Assembly: GCF_051967575.1 (NCBI RefSeq)
Contig: NZ_JBQCJW010000001.1
Span: forward strand, 1-64,000
Direction: 5' to 3'
Source of the DNA: Solibacillus silvestris_B
Lineage (GTDB): Bacteria; Bacillota; Bacilli; Bacillales_A; Planococcaceae
Length of the DNA stretch: 64,000 nt
Position numbers and translations under genes: made by a program. The notes below the pieces were generated by a model. It did not search any database and was not told the origin of the DNA. It saw only the letters and a program-made list of their open reading frames with translations. Each line of letters begins with the position of its first letter. Position 1 is the stretch's first letter. Below are positions 27,102 through 35,123 of the stretch, piece after piece.

Positions 27102-27334
27102 GTCGTAACCTCACTTTCGGACTTTATATATAATTATTCCCCTCTCATCATAGCACAATTATACAAAGCTTCGACTGTGGCGCATTGTAGAAACAGCGCA
27201 AATATCCATTAATTCGATTTTCATGAATACGTCAAATAATCTAATAATTCAGCAAGTACGCTTTTATGATAATTTAGCGTATAATGTAGTTGTTTATCCA
27301 ACTATTACACAATTCTCTTGGAGGGTTCGTACAA

Positions 27335-28750
27335 ATGAGTACACGTATTGAAAAAGACTTTTTAGGCACATTGGAAATTCCAAAGGACGTATATTACGGC
27401 GTTCAAACAACTCGTGCATTAGAAAACTTCCCAATCACTAAAATGACAATGCACCCAGAATTAATCCGTGCATTTGCCATCGTGAAAAAAAGTTCAGCAC
27501 TTGCAAATGCAGCAATCGGCAAATTGGATCAAACAATTGCCAATGCAATTGCGCAAGCATCTGACGACATTATTAAAGGGCATTTACACGATCAATTCGT
27601 TGTAGACCCGATTCAAGGCGGCGCCGGCACTTCCATGAATATGAATGCCAACGAAGTCATCGCAAATCGCGCATTAGAAATTTTAGGGGAAGAAAAAGGT
27701 ACTTATTCAATCATTAGTCCTAACAGCCATGTTAATATGGCCCAATCAACAAATGATGCCTTCCCATCGGCTATCCATATCGCAACAGTGACAACTTTGG
27801 ACAATTTGATTATGGCGATGGAAGTCATGCGTGATAGCTTCATCCAAAAATCAGTGGAATTCGATTCGATTGTTAAAATGGGGCGCACACATTTACAAGA
27901 TGCGGTTCCGGTTCGATTAGGCCAAGAATTTGGCGCATACGCTGCAGTGGTGGCGCGTGATATCGCACGCATTAAAAAAGCGCAGCAAACGATGCTTCAA
28001 ATCAACATTGGGGCAACAGCTATTGGTACAGGCTTAAATGCGGACCCGGAGTATATGAAATTGGCAGTAGAAAATATTGCCGCTTATAGTGGTTTCCCGT
28101 TCGTGAAAGTGGATAATTTAATCGATGGTACACAAAATACGGATACATATGCTGAAGTATCATCCATGTTAAAAATCGCCATGATGAATATGTCGAAAAT
28201 TTGTAATGATCTACGCTTAATGGCTTCAGGGCCGAAAGCAGGTTTTGCAGAAATCCGTTTACCTGAGCGCCAACCTGGTTCATCGATTATGCCAGGGAAA
28301 GTGAATCCTGTTATGCCGGAATTGATTAACCAGATCGCGTTCCAAGTAATCGGCAATGATGTGACGATTTCCCTTGCATCTGAAGCAGGTCAATTCGAAC
28401 TGAATGTTATGGAGCCTGTTTTAGTGTTCAACTTATTGCAATCAATTGAAATTATGACGAACGGCTTTACTGTATTCACAAAATACTGCTTGGACCATAT
28501 CGAAGCGAATGAAGCGCGTTTACATGATTTTGTAGAGCGTTCAATAGGTGTAGTAACAGCTTTGGCACCTCATTTAGGCTACGAGCGCTCAAGCCAGATT
28601 GCCCGTGAAGCACTTCATAGCGGAAAATCTGTACGTGAACTTTGCCTTGAATACAACTTCTTTACTGTAGAGCAATTGGATATTATATTAAACCCGTTCG
28701 AATTAACACAGCCAGGTATTGCAGGCGAACGTGCATTGGAAAAAAAATAA
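27335..28750 (+). CDS. aspA: Aspartate ammonia-lyase
   Basis: 471 residues, fumarase/aspartase superfamily. Reversibly deaminates aspartate to fumarate. Signature GSSIMPGKVNP near 310-320 is the catalytic SS loop, with GAGTSMNMNANEVIANRALE and GRTHLQDAVPV as the other conserved regions. The T/N-S/N contacts (SPNSHVNMAQSTND) favour aspartase over fumarase (which has SSND, GRTH.LMDA). Start moved 15 codons in: GGAGGG precedes the ATG at 27335. Monocistronic, so not in an asparaginase operon here. Confidence 0.95.
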   Translation: MSTRIEKDFLGTLEIPKDVYYGVQTTRALENFPITKMTMHPELIRAFAIVKKSSALANAAIGKLDQTIANAIAQASDDIIKGHLHDQFVVDPIQGGAGTSMNMNANEVIANRALEILGEEKGTYSIISPNSHVNMAQSTNDAFPSAIHIATVTTLDNLIMAMEVMRDSFIQKSVEFDSIVKMGRTHLQDAVPVRLGQEFGAYAAVVARDIARIKKAQQTMLQINIGATAIGTGLNADPEYMKLAVENIAAYSGFPFVKVDNLIDGTQNTDTYAEVSSMLKIAMMNMSKICNDLRLMASGPKAGFAEIRLPERQPGSSIMPGKVNPVMPELINQIAFQVIGNDVTISLASEAGQFELNVMEPVLVFNLLQSIEIMTNGFTVFTKYCLDHIEANEARLHDFVERSIGVVTALAPHLGYERSSQIAREALHSGKSVRELCLEYNFFTVEQLDIILNPFELTQPGIAGERALEKK

Positions 28751-28759
28751 TGGATTGAA

Positions 28760-28806
28760 AAAAAGCTCCCATGGGAAATTGACTTCTCATCGGAGCTTCT
28801 TTATTT
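28760..28806. terminator. Terminator between aspA and converging gene
   Basis: AAGCTCC (28762-28768) pairs with GGAGCTT (28791-28797); TTCTTTATTT follows on the plus strand and an A-run precedes, so it may serve both directions. Confidence 0.75.
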
Positions 28807-29107
28807 AAGCAAACAGAATTTCCTTTGCCAGCGAAATGGCGCGTTTACTTACTTCCAATCTGTCGCCATCTGCATTTTGCTTCACGACGTCATTGTTTTC
28901 ATCAAAAATGGATTTCAACTGCTTTTTCGGTTTAACACCGACCATCAATTGAGCTATTTCAGACTGCCCACTGCGCAATTCTTCTTGTGATAGCCCCACA
29001 TTTCCGGAGTCCCCGATTTTAGGAAAGGGGATTGTTTGCTCCTGCTGTGTTTTGCGACGTGTTTGATTTTGCAAGCCTGTGCTTCCGGCTCCAACAGAAC
29101 GAATCAT
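28805..29107 (-). CDS. Uncharacterised 100-residue protein
   Basis: Hydrophilic, no membrane segment; disordered N-terminus (SVGAGSTGLQNQTRRKTQQEQ) and a helical C-terminal half ending DRLEVSKRAISLAKEILFA. GAGGGGGATAATTC precedes the ATG, and that ATG overlaps the stop codon of the preceding 39-residue gene (ATGA), indicating coupled translation. I do not recognise the family. The pair may be a membrane anchor plus cytosolic partner, which is only a guess. Confidence 0.6.
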   Translation of the reverse strand: MIRSVGAGSTGLQNQTRRKTQQEQTIPFPKIGDSGNVGLSQEELRSGQSEIAQLMVGVKPKKQLKSIFDENNDVVKQNADGDRLEVSKRAISLAKEILFA

Positions 29108-29223
29108 GAATTATCCCCCCTCTTTCGCTTTTTTATCTTTTCCGCGCGTATGTACATTAACTCGGCCTGGAATAACATAAGCGCTATGGCGGCTATTAAT
29201 AAAATGACTATCCAAATACCCAT
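29104..29223 (-). CDS. 39-residue single-pass membrane protein
   Basis: Reads MGIWIVILLIAAIALMLFQA followed by a short amphipathic stretch and a very basic tail (KIKKRKRGDNS). One transmembrane helix at residues 3-18, positive-inside tail. GAGGAAGCGAA precedes the ATG, and the stop overlaps the next gene by ATGA. Too short for usual gene finders. Function unknown; its arrangement with the 100-residue gene suggests they work together. Confidence 0.6.
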   Translation of the reverse strand: MGIWIVILLIAAIALMLFQAELMYIRAEKIKKRKRGDNS

Positions 29224-29335
29224 TTCGCTTCCTCTTTTCCATCGCTAATACCACTTTACTAAATGAGCGGAATGATACAAGATGAAAAAAGGGCTAGTTT
29301 TATTGTAAAACTGTATAAGCATATTGAAGATAAAA

Positions 29336-29995
29336 TTACCCTTTCCCTTTTTGCACATCTACATCCGCATGAATATCAATATGCTGCAATGCTTGAGTTG
29401 CCAATTGATCGGCTTCCGCATTTAGTTTACGATCGATAAACTCGTATTGCGGACGAATTCCGAGCCTTTGCAGTTTTGCATCGATTTTATCCGCCCATGC
29501 TGACAGCGTTGTATCAGTTACAGCCCATTCTCCGTTCATTTCATTAATAACGACTTGGGAATCGCCGAAGATCGCAACCGTTTGATGATGCACACCCATT
29601 TCTTCAAGTTGCTCGATTGCGAGATTCAGGGCCGCATATTCCGCTTCATTGTTTGACATCAAATATTCAGCTAATCGGTTTGTGCGCAATCGGCAATTTT
29701 TTCCGTTTTGCTTATAGTAGATGACAACACCTAAGCCAGCTAGCTTTTCCTCACGATTGAAACCGCCGTCAAAATATACCTTTACTTCAGAAGGCTCGGT
29801 TTCAAGCTCTTTTAAATACTTTTTCAATTCTTTGAATGTCCATGTACTTTCATGCTCATCTGTTAAAACAACGGATTTCAGACGCCCGGTTTTTTGCAAA
29901 TCCTCGACGATTGTATACACATGGGCAGCAGGCATCGCTTCACTTCTCCATGTGATTTCCTGTTTTGCAGGTGTGATATATTGCCATTCAATCAT
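29336..29995 (-). CDS. RNase H-like protein (YpeP type)
   Basis: About 219 residues. An N-terminal domain (about 1-70) precedes an RNase HI fold with the four expected acidic residues: VYFDGGF, SNNEAEYAAL, FGDSQVV and NAEADQLATQAL. It should cleave RNA in RNA-DNA hybrids or be a related nuclease. The start is uncertain: ATG at 29995, a TTG at 30004 and an ATG at 30022 are all open, and the gene overlaps the end of the upstream membrane-protein gene, so the two are cotranscribed. Confidence 0.82.
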   Translation of the reverse strand: MIEWQYITPAKQEITWRSEAMPAAHVYTIVEDLQKTGRLKSVVLTDEHESTWTFKELKKYLKELETEPSEVKVYFDGGFNREEKLAGLGVVIYYKQNGKNCRLRTNRLAEYLMSNNEAEYAALNLAIEQLEEMGVHHQTVAIFGDSQVVINEMNGEWAVTDTTLSAWADKIDAKLQRLGIRPQYEFIDRKLNAEADQLATQALQHIDIHADVDVQKGKG

Positions 29996-30419
29996 TAGCT
30001 TCAATAGCCTCTCCCCTTCCATTTGTCACATGTTCTGTATTCGCTTTAAAGAATCTGTTAATACATAGTGTAAATATAAGTATTCCTATTATTAACGGCG
30101 GCGAAACGAAAAGCCAAAATTCAGCGCCGCCAATTTTCACTTTGAGGAAAATCGAGATGATTATCGGCTGTACTACGCAAAAAAGGAGACTCGCTAAGAA
30201 AAAAGCTCGCTTATTAAAATGTTTGCGCACCATATACAACAAATAATACCACGGCACAATCACAAAACAATAGGCTGGCAGAACATATAAAACAACTGTG
30301 ACAGCTGCACCGAACGTCATCGATTCATTTGCATAAGGAAATGTATAGCTAATAAAAACAAACACAGCCACAACATAAGGCAAAAAGCCCGAAAAAATAA
30401 TTTGCCAACTTTTCATCAT
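29988..30419 (-). CDS. Four-helix membrane protein, unknown
   Basis: About 143 residues with four hydrophobic segments (near 8-27, 37-60, 73-95, 101-122) and a short cytoplasmic tail. Start at 30419 follows GGGGGGCAGC. It overlaps the RNase H-like gene by 8 bases. No family signature is recognised. Confidence 0.6.
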   Translation of the reverse strand: MMKSWQIIFSGFLPYVVAVFVFISYTFPYANESMTFGAAVTVVLYVLPAYCFVIVPWYYLLYMVRKHFNKRAFFLASLLFCVVQPIIISIFLKVKIGGAEFWLFVSPPLIIGILIFTLCINRFFKANTEHVTNGRGEAIEAND

Positions 30420-30505
30420 GCTGCCCCCCATTTTTCATAATTATACCAAATCGGCTTTCTCTATACAAAAACCGCTCAAACGGGTATATTACAATGGGTG
30501 ATAAA

Positions 30506-31270
30506 ATGAATATAAAATTTTACGAAAATAATGAAAAACGGCTAATTGGCGTGACATTGAAGGATGACTCATTTGGCGAGGAAAATAATATGGCGTTGCA
30601 TGTCTGTAAAAACGAAGCACATATTATAGAAAACCGTCAACAACTTGCCGCACTTTTACAGGCAGATCTTTCGAATTTTGTTTGTGCAAATCAAACACAT
30701 AGCGCCAACTTTTTCCGTGTAGAAAAATCCGATATCGGAAAAGGGGCAACAGACAAATCGACAGCCATTGCAAATACGGATGCATTGTATACGTACGAAC
30801 CGAATATTGTCATCTCCAGTTTTACAGCAGATTGCGTCCCTGTGCTCTTTTACAGCGAAAAATCGGATGTAATCGGTGCTGTCCACTCTGGCTGGCAAGG
30901 AACGGTAAAAGAAATTTCTTTAAAATTATTTCAGCATTTAAAACAGGCGGAAAATTGTGATTTACACCATGTGAAAGTGATAATCGGGCCTGCCATTAGC
31001 CAGGAAAAATTTGAAGTAGATTCGGATGTGCAGGAGAAATTCCAGACGCTGGGCTATGCGGATGAATATATATATTGGAATGACCAAACACATAAATACC
31101 ATATTGACAACCAGCTTACGGTGAAAAAGCAATGTGTCCTTGCAGGGGTGCCGGAAGAGAATATTTCGATTGATCCATTATGTACATTTAAAAGCGGCAA
31201 TGGATTTTCCTATCGCCAGGATCGTGAAACAGGCCGACATTTAAGCTTTATAATGCGAAAAGAATCATAA
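30506..31270 (+). CDS. Laccase-domain purine nucleosidase/phosphorylase (YlmD/YfiH type)
   Basis: 254 residues of the multicopper-like PgeF/YfiH family. Metal ligands: CANQTHSANF (His), SFTADCVPVLFY (Cys) and AVHSGWQGTV (His). Members have been reported to act on purine nucleosides (adenosine phosphorolysis/deamination) and were earlier called polyphenol oxidases. Start moved to the ATG at 30506, after GGGTGATAAA. It is not beside the cell-division cluster where YlmD is usually found, so this may be a second copy. A hairpin terminator follows. Confidence 0.85.
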   Translation: MNIKFYENNEKRLIGVTLKDDSFGEENNMALHVCKNEAHIIENRQQLAALLQADLSNFVCANQTHSANFFRVEKSDIGKGATDKSTAIANTDALYTYEPNIVISSFTADCVPVLFYSEKSDVIGAVHSGWQGTVKEISLKLFQHLKQAENCDLHHVKVIIGPAISQEKFEVDSDVQEKFQTLGYADEYIYWNDQTHKYHIDNQLTVKKQCVLAGVPEENISIDPLCTFKSGNGFSYRQDRETGRHLSFIMRKES

Positions 31271-31288
31271 CGGTTGACAGGAGTTGAA

Positions 31289-31341
31289 TTTAAAAAGGGA
31301 TGCATTAAACAAGCGGATTTTAATGCATCTCCCTTTATGAG
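31289..31341 (+). terminator. Hairpin after laccase-domain gene
   Basis: AAGGGATGCATTAAA pairs with TTTTAATGCATCTCCCTTT around ACAAGCGGA; the trailing T-run is short (TTTATG). Confidence 0.65.
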
Positions 31342-31568
31342 TCCGTTTGCGGCCATCGTTGCTGGATATAACTTTTCATTTTTACACAATTACATATACA
31401 TAATCAACTTTTCCGTGTCTCCCTTATTCAAACTATTGAATGGCTTTCAAGCAAAACGGCCGCAAAAATATCAGAAAAAATTCATGACTTTTTAATAATT
31501 TATTACTATTTTTTTCTAAAGCCGTGGTAGTATAAAACTATATAAAGGAAATTTAGGGGGACTTAATT

Positions 31569-32411
31569 TTGACAAGTACTACTGAAGTAAGCTTTGATCC
31601 ATTTTTACAGCATATTATCCAATTTGCGCCGATGCTAAAAAAACTGTTTACTGCAGACGTTTTAATTTCGATTTCAGATTTAGAAAAAGTGGTCATGCAA
31701 ATCGAATCAAAAGAAATAAATAGCGGTAATGGTGAAAATCGGCTTTTGACTCCACAAGATCCGATGCTGCAAGTTATGAAAAATAATCGGGCTCAAACAT
31801 TAGATATTCCAAAAGAATATTATGGCATGGATTTAAAAATCGCATTCGTGCCTTTAGTGAATGGAGCGGGGAAAGTCGTTGGTTGTTTAGCTGTAAGTAC
31901 GAGTGTTCAAAATCGCGCTGATTTAGTCGATATTGCCGATAAATTCGCGGTTTCCTCCGAGGAAATCGGCGCTTCCACAGTCGAATTATCTTCCTCTGCC
32001 GAAAACCTGTCCGAATATATGCAGAACATCTCGAAGGCACAGGAAAATTTAACACATCAAGTGAATGATTCAGCAAAAATTTTGGAGATGATTAATACTG
32101 TCGCTAAAAGCACACGTATTTTAGGTTTCAATGCCGGTATTGAAGCTGCACGTTCTGGCGAGCATGGGAAAGGTTTCTCTGTCGTTGCGAAAGAAATTAC
32201 AAAGCTGGCCGACCAAAGCGGCGAGGCGGTCAATGAAATTCGTCAGTTATTGGAAGCGATGAAAAATAAAGTCGCTGAAGTTTCCCAATCGGTGGAAAGC
32301 ACAATGCATATTACAGACGCTCAGAGCAATGCCATTCATGAAATTTCAAATTCAATTAAACAACTAACAGAAGTTGCGGAAAAAATAGATGAATTGGCGC
32401 AAAAAATTTAG
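31569..32411 (+). CDS. Soluble chemoreceptor (YfmS-like)
   Basis: 280 residues, no membrane segment. N-terminal sensory part about 1-115 resembles a small ligand-binding fold (DLKIAFVPLVNGAGKVVGCLAVST). The C-terminal methyl-accepting signalling hairpin has the tip region ILGFNAGIEAARSGEHGKGFSVVAKEITKLADQSGEA. It is about the length of Bacillus YfmS, a cytosolic chemoreceptor. Start is TTG with AGGGGGA upstream. It is alone, not in a flagellar operon, and the second half of the hairpin is short. Confidence 0.87.
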   Translation: MTSTTEVSFDPFLQHIIQFAPMLKKLFTADVLISISDLEKVVMQIESKEINSGNGENRLLTPQDPMLQVMKNNRAQTLDIPKEYYGMDLKIAFVPLVNGAGKVVGCLAVSTSVQNRADLVDIADKFAVSSEEIGASTVELSSSAENLSEYMQNISKAQENLTHQVNDSAKILEMINTVAKSTRILGFNAGIEAARSGEHGKGFSVVAKEITKLADQSGEAVNEIRQLLEAMKNKVAEVSQSVESTMHITDAQSNAIHEISNSIKQLTEVAEKIDELAQKI

Positions 32412-32417
32412 TTAACG

Positions 32418-32467
32418 AAATAGGGTTGAAACTCTTTATCTAGAGAGCATCAACCCTATTATTTTTC
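32418..32467. terminator. Bidirectional terminator
   Basis: AATAGGGTTGA pairs with TCAACCCTATT between two converging genes, with T-runs on both strands. Confidence 0.85.
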
Positions 32468-33244
32468 ATAAATACCGTAGTGGAATTTTGCAGTTAAACG
32501 GACGTCGCGTTCAAAGCGGTACCGTTCAAACAAACTCGATTTGTAATGCGCTTTTAAAACAACGCGGCTTTTCGCTACACGCTTCGCTTCAGCTACCCAT
32601 TCACCCGTCAGTGCGATATGTTTCCCTGCATGGCGGAGCGCTTCAAAATTTGTGGATTCCTCGATTACTTCTTCAAACATCGGGTCCATATACACAACGT
32701 CAAAGCTGTCATTCCCTTGCTTTTGCAAAAACTGCAGTGCATTTGTATGGACGACTTCAATATTACGCATACATGCCGTTAAAGGAAGTTCTGCCGTGTC
32801 ATATGTTTTCATTCCTGTTTTCACGATAAACGCTACATTTTCATCCGCTTCAAGCCCAATCACTTTTCCGTCTTCGCCAACTGCATAGGCTGCCAATAAA
32901 CTATCAGAGCCAATTCCAAGCGTGCAATCCAAAAATGTATCCCCTTCCTGTAAAGCACATGCCGCAAGCAAAGGATCCTCTTCTCCGCGGGCTACCCGTT
33001 TCAGGCGGAATGCAGCGGAATTCGGATGAAAAAAGAAAGGCGCCTCAGCACCTTTCGCATAATATTCAAAGCGGTTTTTACCTGCAACAACCACATTGGC
33101 ATCGTAAATTTCGGAAAGTTTGCTAACCGATCGTTTTTGCCTTTGTATAATGTCAGCATGTAGCGCTTCACTTGCGAATCGAGCCAATTCCAATGATTGC
33201 TCGTCCGGACGCCCTGCAGTTGTAACAATGGTTACTCTGCACAT
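32459..33244 (-). CDS. Class I SAM methyltransferase (RsmJ/YpiP-like)
   Basis: 261 residues. SAM-binding motif LDCTLGIGSDSLLAA near 107-121 and the catalytic-like DVVYMDPMFEE near 180-190 match the DUF548/RsmJ fold that methylates 16S rRNA; YpiP of Bacillus is of this kind. The gene overlaps the bacilliredoxin gene by 13 bases; I recall a similar yphP-ypiP adjacency in Bacillus subtilis. Target RNA not known. Confidence 0.82.
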   Translation of the reverse strand: MCRVTIVTTAGRPDEQSLELARFASEALHADIIQRQKRSVSKLSEIYDANVVVAGKNRFEYYAKGAEAPFFFHPNSAAFRLKRVARGEEDPLLAACALQEGDTFLDCTLGIGSDSLLAAYAVGEDGKVIGLEADENVAFIVKTGMKTYDTAELPLTACMRNIEVVHTNALQFLQKQGNDSFDVVYMDPMFEEVIEESTNFEALRHAGKHIALTGEWVAEAKRVAKSRVVLKAHYKSSLFERYRFERDVRLTAKFHYGIYEK

Positions 33245-33663
33245 ATTTGCTTCAACACATCTGCTAAATGATCACGAATTTGCTCCATCGGGAAGCCTTC
33301 GATTTGATCACGCGGGATGAAGTAAGCTAATTGACCATCTTTCAGAATCGCCATAGATGGTGAGCTAGGCGGCACTTCATCAAAATAGCCGCGCATTGCA
33401 GCTGTCGCTTCCGGGTCCTGCCCAGCAAAAACTGTTACTAATTGGTCTGGCTTAACTTCCGCAACTGCTTCACGAGCAGCAGGACGCGCCAAGCCCGCCG
33501 CACAACCACATACTGAATTGATGACAACAAGCGCTGTGCCTTTTGTTTCTGCCATAAACTCATGCACACTATCTCCAGTTGTCAATTGTGTAAAGCCGGC
33601 CGTTTCAAGCTCTTTACGCATAGGCTCTGTTACTTGTTTCATGTATTCATCGTAAGCGTTCAT
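33232..33663 (-). CDS. brxA: BrxA/BrxB-family bacilliredoxin
   Basis: 143 residues. The CGC active site (NSVCGCAAG, near 48-56) is the bacilliredoxin signature; these proteins remove bacillithiol from S-bacillithiolated proteins after oxidative stress. The C-terminal DEVPPSSPSMAIL and FPMEQI are family features. Start chosen at 33663 with GAGGGCGAAAAT upstream. First gene of a two-gene operon with the methyltransferase. Whether it is BrxA or BrxB cannot be decided here. Confidence 0.92.
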   Translation of the reverse strand: MNAYDEYMKQVTEPMRKELETAGFTQLTTGDSVHEFMAETKGTALVVINSVCGCAAGLARPAAREAVAEVKPDQLVTVFAGQDPEATAAMRGYFDEVPPSSPSMAILKDGQLAYFIPRDQIEGFPMEQIRDHLADVLKQICAE

Positions 33664-34143
33664 ATTTTCGCCCTCTTTCATATCTATTCACAATGCCCAT
33701 TATAACAAGGTTTTTCCGAGTTGTACAAAGATTGGATTTTCGGGAAATTTCGGATTTTCCCGGGATTTATGTTACCTTTGTGTTACCTTTTTAGATTTTC
33801 TAAATTTAGCTGTTTTGAAAACGCAACGGGTGCGTTTTTAAATATTTAATTTTCCGCGTAAATATTTCAAGTAACTTTTTTTCCTCTTTTTAATCATGCT
33901 CTTTTCCAGTCAACGGCAATAATTTAAAAAAAACTAAAAGCCACTTCCTCTATTAATCAGATTCTGCCCCTCCCTAAAAATCGAAGAAAATAAATAATCC
34001 TACTATTTATGCACAATGGTTCAGGCGACATACTTTGCCACCCTCCCCTGTATCGGGACCTGTTCATGACGGGCGATTTGCTTACCTCTCCAAATCACTC
34101 CATGTTACAATGGTACATATTTAATTTAACAGAGGTGTGAAAA
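33664..34143. other. 480-base intergenic region with hairpin and GC-richer block
   Basis: No ORF is convincing. It holds a short perfect hairpin (AAAACGCA/TGCGTTTT, 33818-33838, T-run on both strands), a GTTACCTTT direct repeat (33772-33791), and a GC-richer block at about 34020-34105 with several short inverted sequences. The block matches no riboswitch class I know. A small RNA is possible on either strand. Confidence 0.4.
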
Positions 34144-34989
34144 ATGATAAAAATAACAGCGGATAGTACATGCGATTTAAGCCCCGAATTACTTGCAAAG
34201 TATGATATCTCATTAGCACCGCTTCACGTGCTCATTGAGGAGGATGACTTTTTGGATGGTGTGGATATTACACCAAAAGATATTTTCCGATATGTTAGTG
34301 TAGAAAACAAAAGTTGTTCAACAGCGGCAATTAATACATATGAGTATGAACAGTTTTTCAAGCCATTTACGGAAACGCATGAAACAATTATTCATATTAG
34401 CCTAGGCAGTCAATTTTCCTCTTGCTATCAAAATGCGACACTTGCTGCACAGGAATTAAAGCAAATCATTGTAATCGATTCGCAAAATCTATCTTCGGGC
34501 AGCGGGCTTCTTGTTGTCGAAGCGGCTGAATTGGCGCGGCAAGGTAAAAGCCCTCAGGAAATTGAGGCACGCCTGATAGCTTTAATCCCGGAAATCGAAG
34601 CAAGCTTTGTAATCGATAAAATGGAGTATTTAAAACGTGGCGGGCGTTGCTCAAGCATCGAAGCATTTGGGGCAACATTGCTTAAAATTAAACCTTCTAT
34701 TGAAGTCGTAAACGGCAAAATGGAAGTCGGCAAAAAATATCGCGGCAATTTTAAAGGCTGCCTCGAAAAGTATATTAAAGACCGTTTAGCCGGCCGAACT
34801 GATATTGATACTTCCCGAATTTTCATTACGCACTCTGAATGCTCGGATGAAACTGTCGCATCAGTAAAAGAGGCACTAAGCGAGCTGAAGCAATTTGATG
34901 ATGTGCTTATTACAAAAGCGGGCTGCACCATCTCAACACATTGCGGCCCGAATACTTTGGGGATTTTGTTTAAACGTACGATAAAGTAA
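34144..34989 (+). CDS. DegV-family fatty-acid-binding protein
   Basis: 281 residues. N-terminal ITADSTCDLSPELL and ISLGSQFSSCYQNA carry the conserved Ser and backbone loop that hold a fatty acyl carboxylate; YLKRGGRCSS near 160 is the third conserved motif. DegV (FakB-like) proteins present exogenous fatty acids to a FakA kinase. AGAGGTGTG precedes the ATG. The partner kinase is not in this window. Confidence 0.92.
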   Translation: MIKITADSTCDLSPELLAKYDISLAPLHVLIEEDDFLDGVDITPKDIFRYVSVENKSCSTAAINTYEYEQFFKPFTETHETIIHISLGSQFSSCYQNATLAAQELKQIIVIDSQNLSSGSGLLVVEAAELARQGKSPQEIEARLIALIPEIEASFVIDKMEYLKRGGRCSSIEAFGATLLKIKPSIEVVNGKMEVGKKYRGNFKGCLEKYIKDRLAGRTDIDTSRIFITHSECSDETVASVKEALSELKQFDDVLITKAGCTISTHCGPNTLGILFKRTIK

Positions 34990-35076
34990 GTGTTTCAGGC
35001 AACCACTCTACAACCCCCAGCTTTTTATTATAGCTTTTTCTTTAAATGATTCATTTTAAAAGCGCCATGCAATAAA

Positions 35077-35111
35077 AGATATCCGGCAAATATTTTTTGC
35101 TGGATACCTTC
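35077..35111 (-). terminator. Terminator after TetM-like gene
   Basis: On the minus strand GGTATCCAGCAAA pairs with TTTGCCGGATATC, followed by TTTTATT. Confidence 0.75.
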
Positions 35112-35123
35112 TGTTTGTATAAG

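Noticed and set aside
31274..31495. 73-codon ORF after the laccase-domain gene
   Set aside because: TTG start without a suitable context, and the frame crosses a terminator-like hairpin.
34020..34105. Known riboswitch before degV
   Set aside because: Compared by eye with TPP, FMN, SAM, purine, lysine, preQ1, ZTP, guanidine, c-di-GMP, c-di-AMP and Mn motifs; none of their conserved cores is present.
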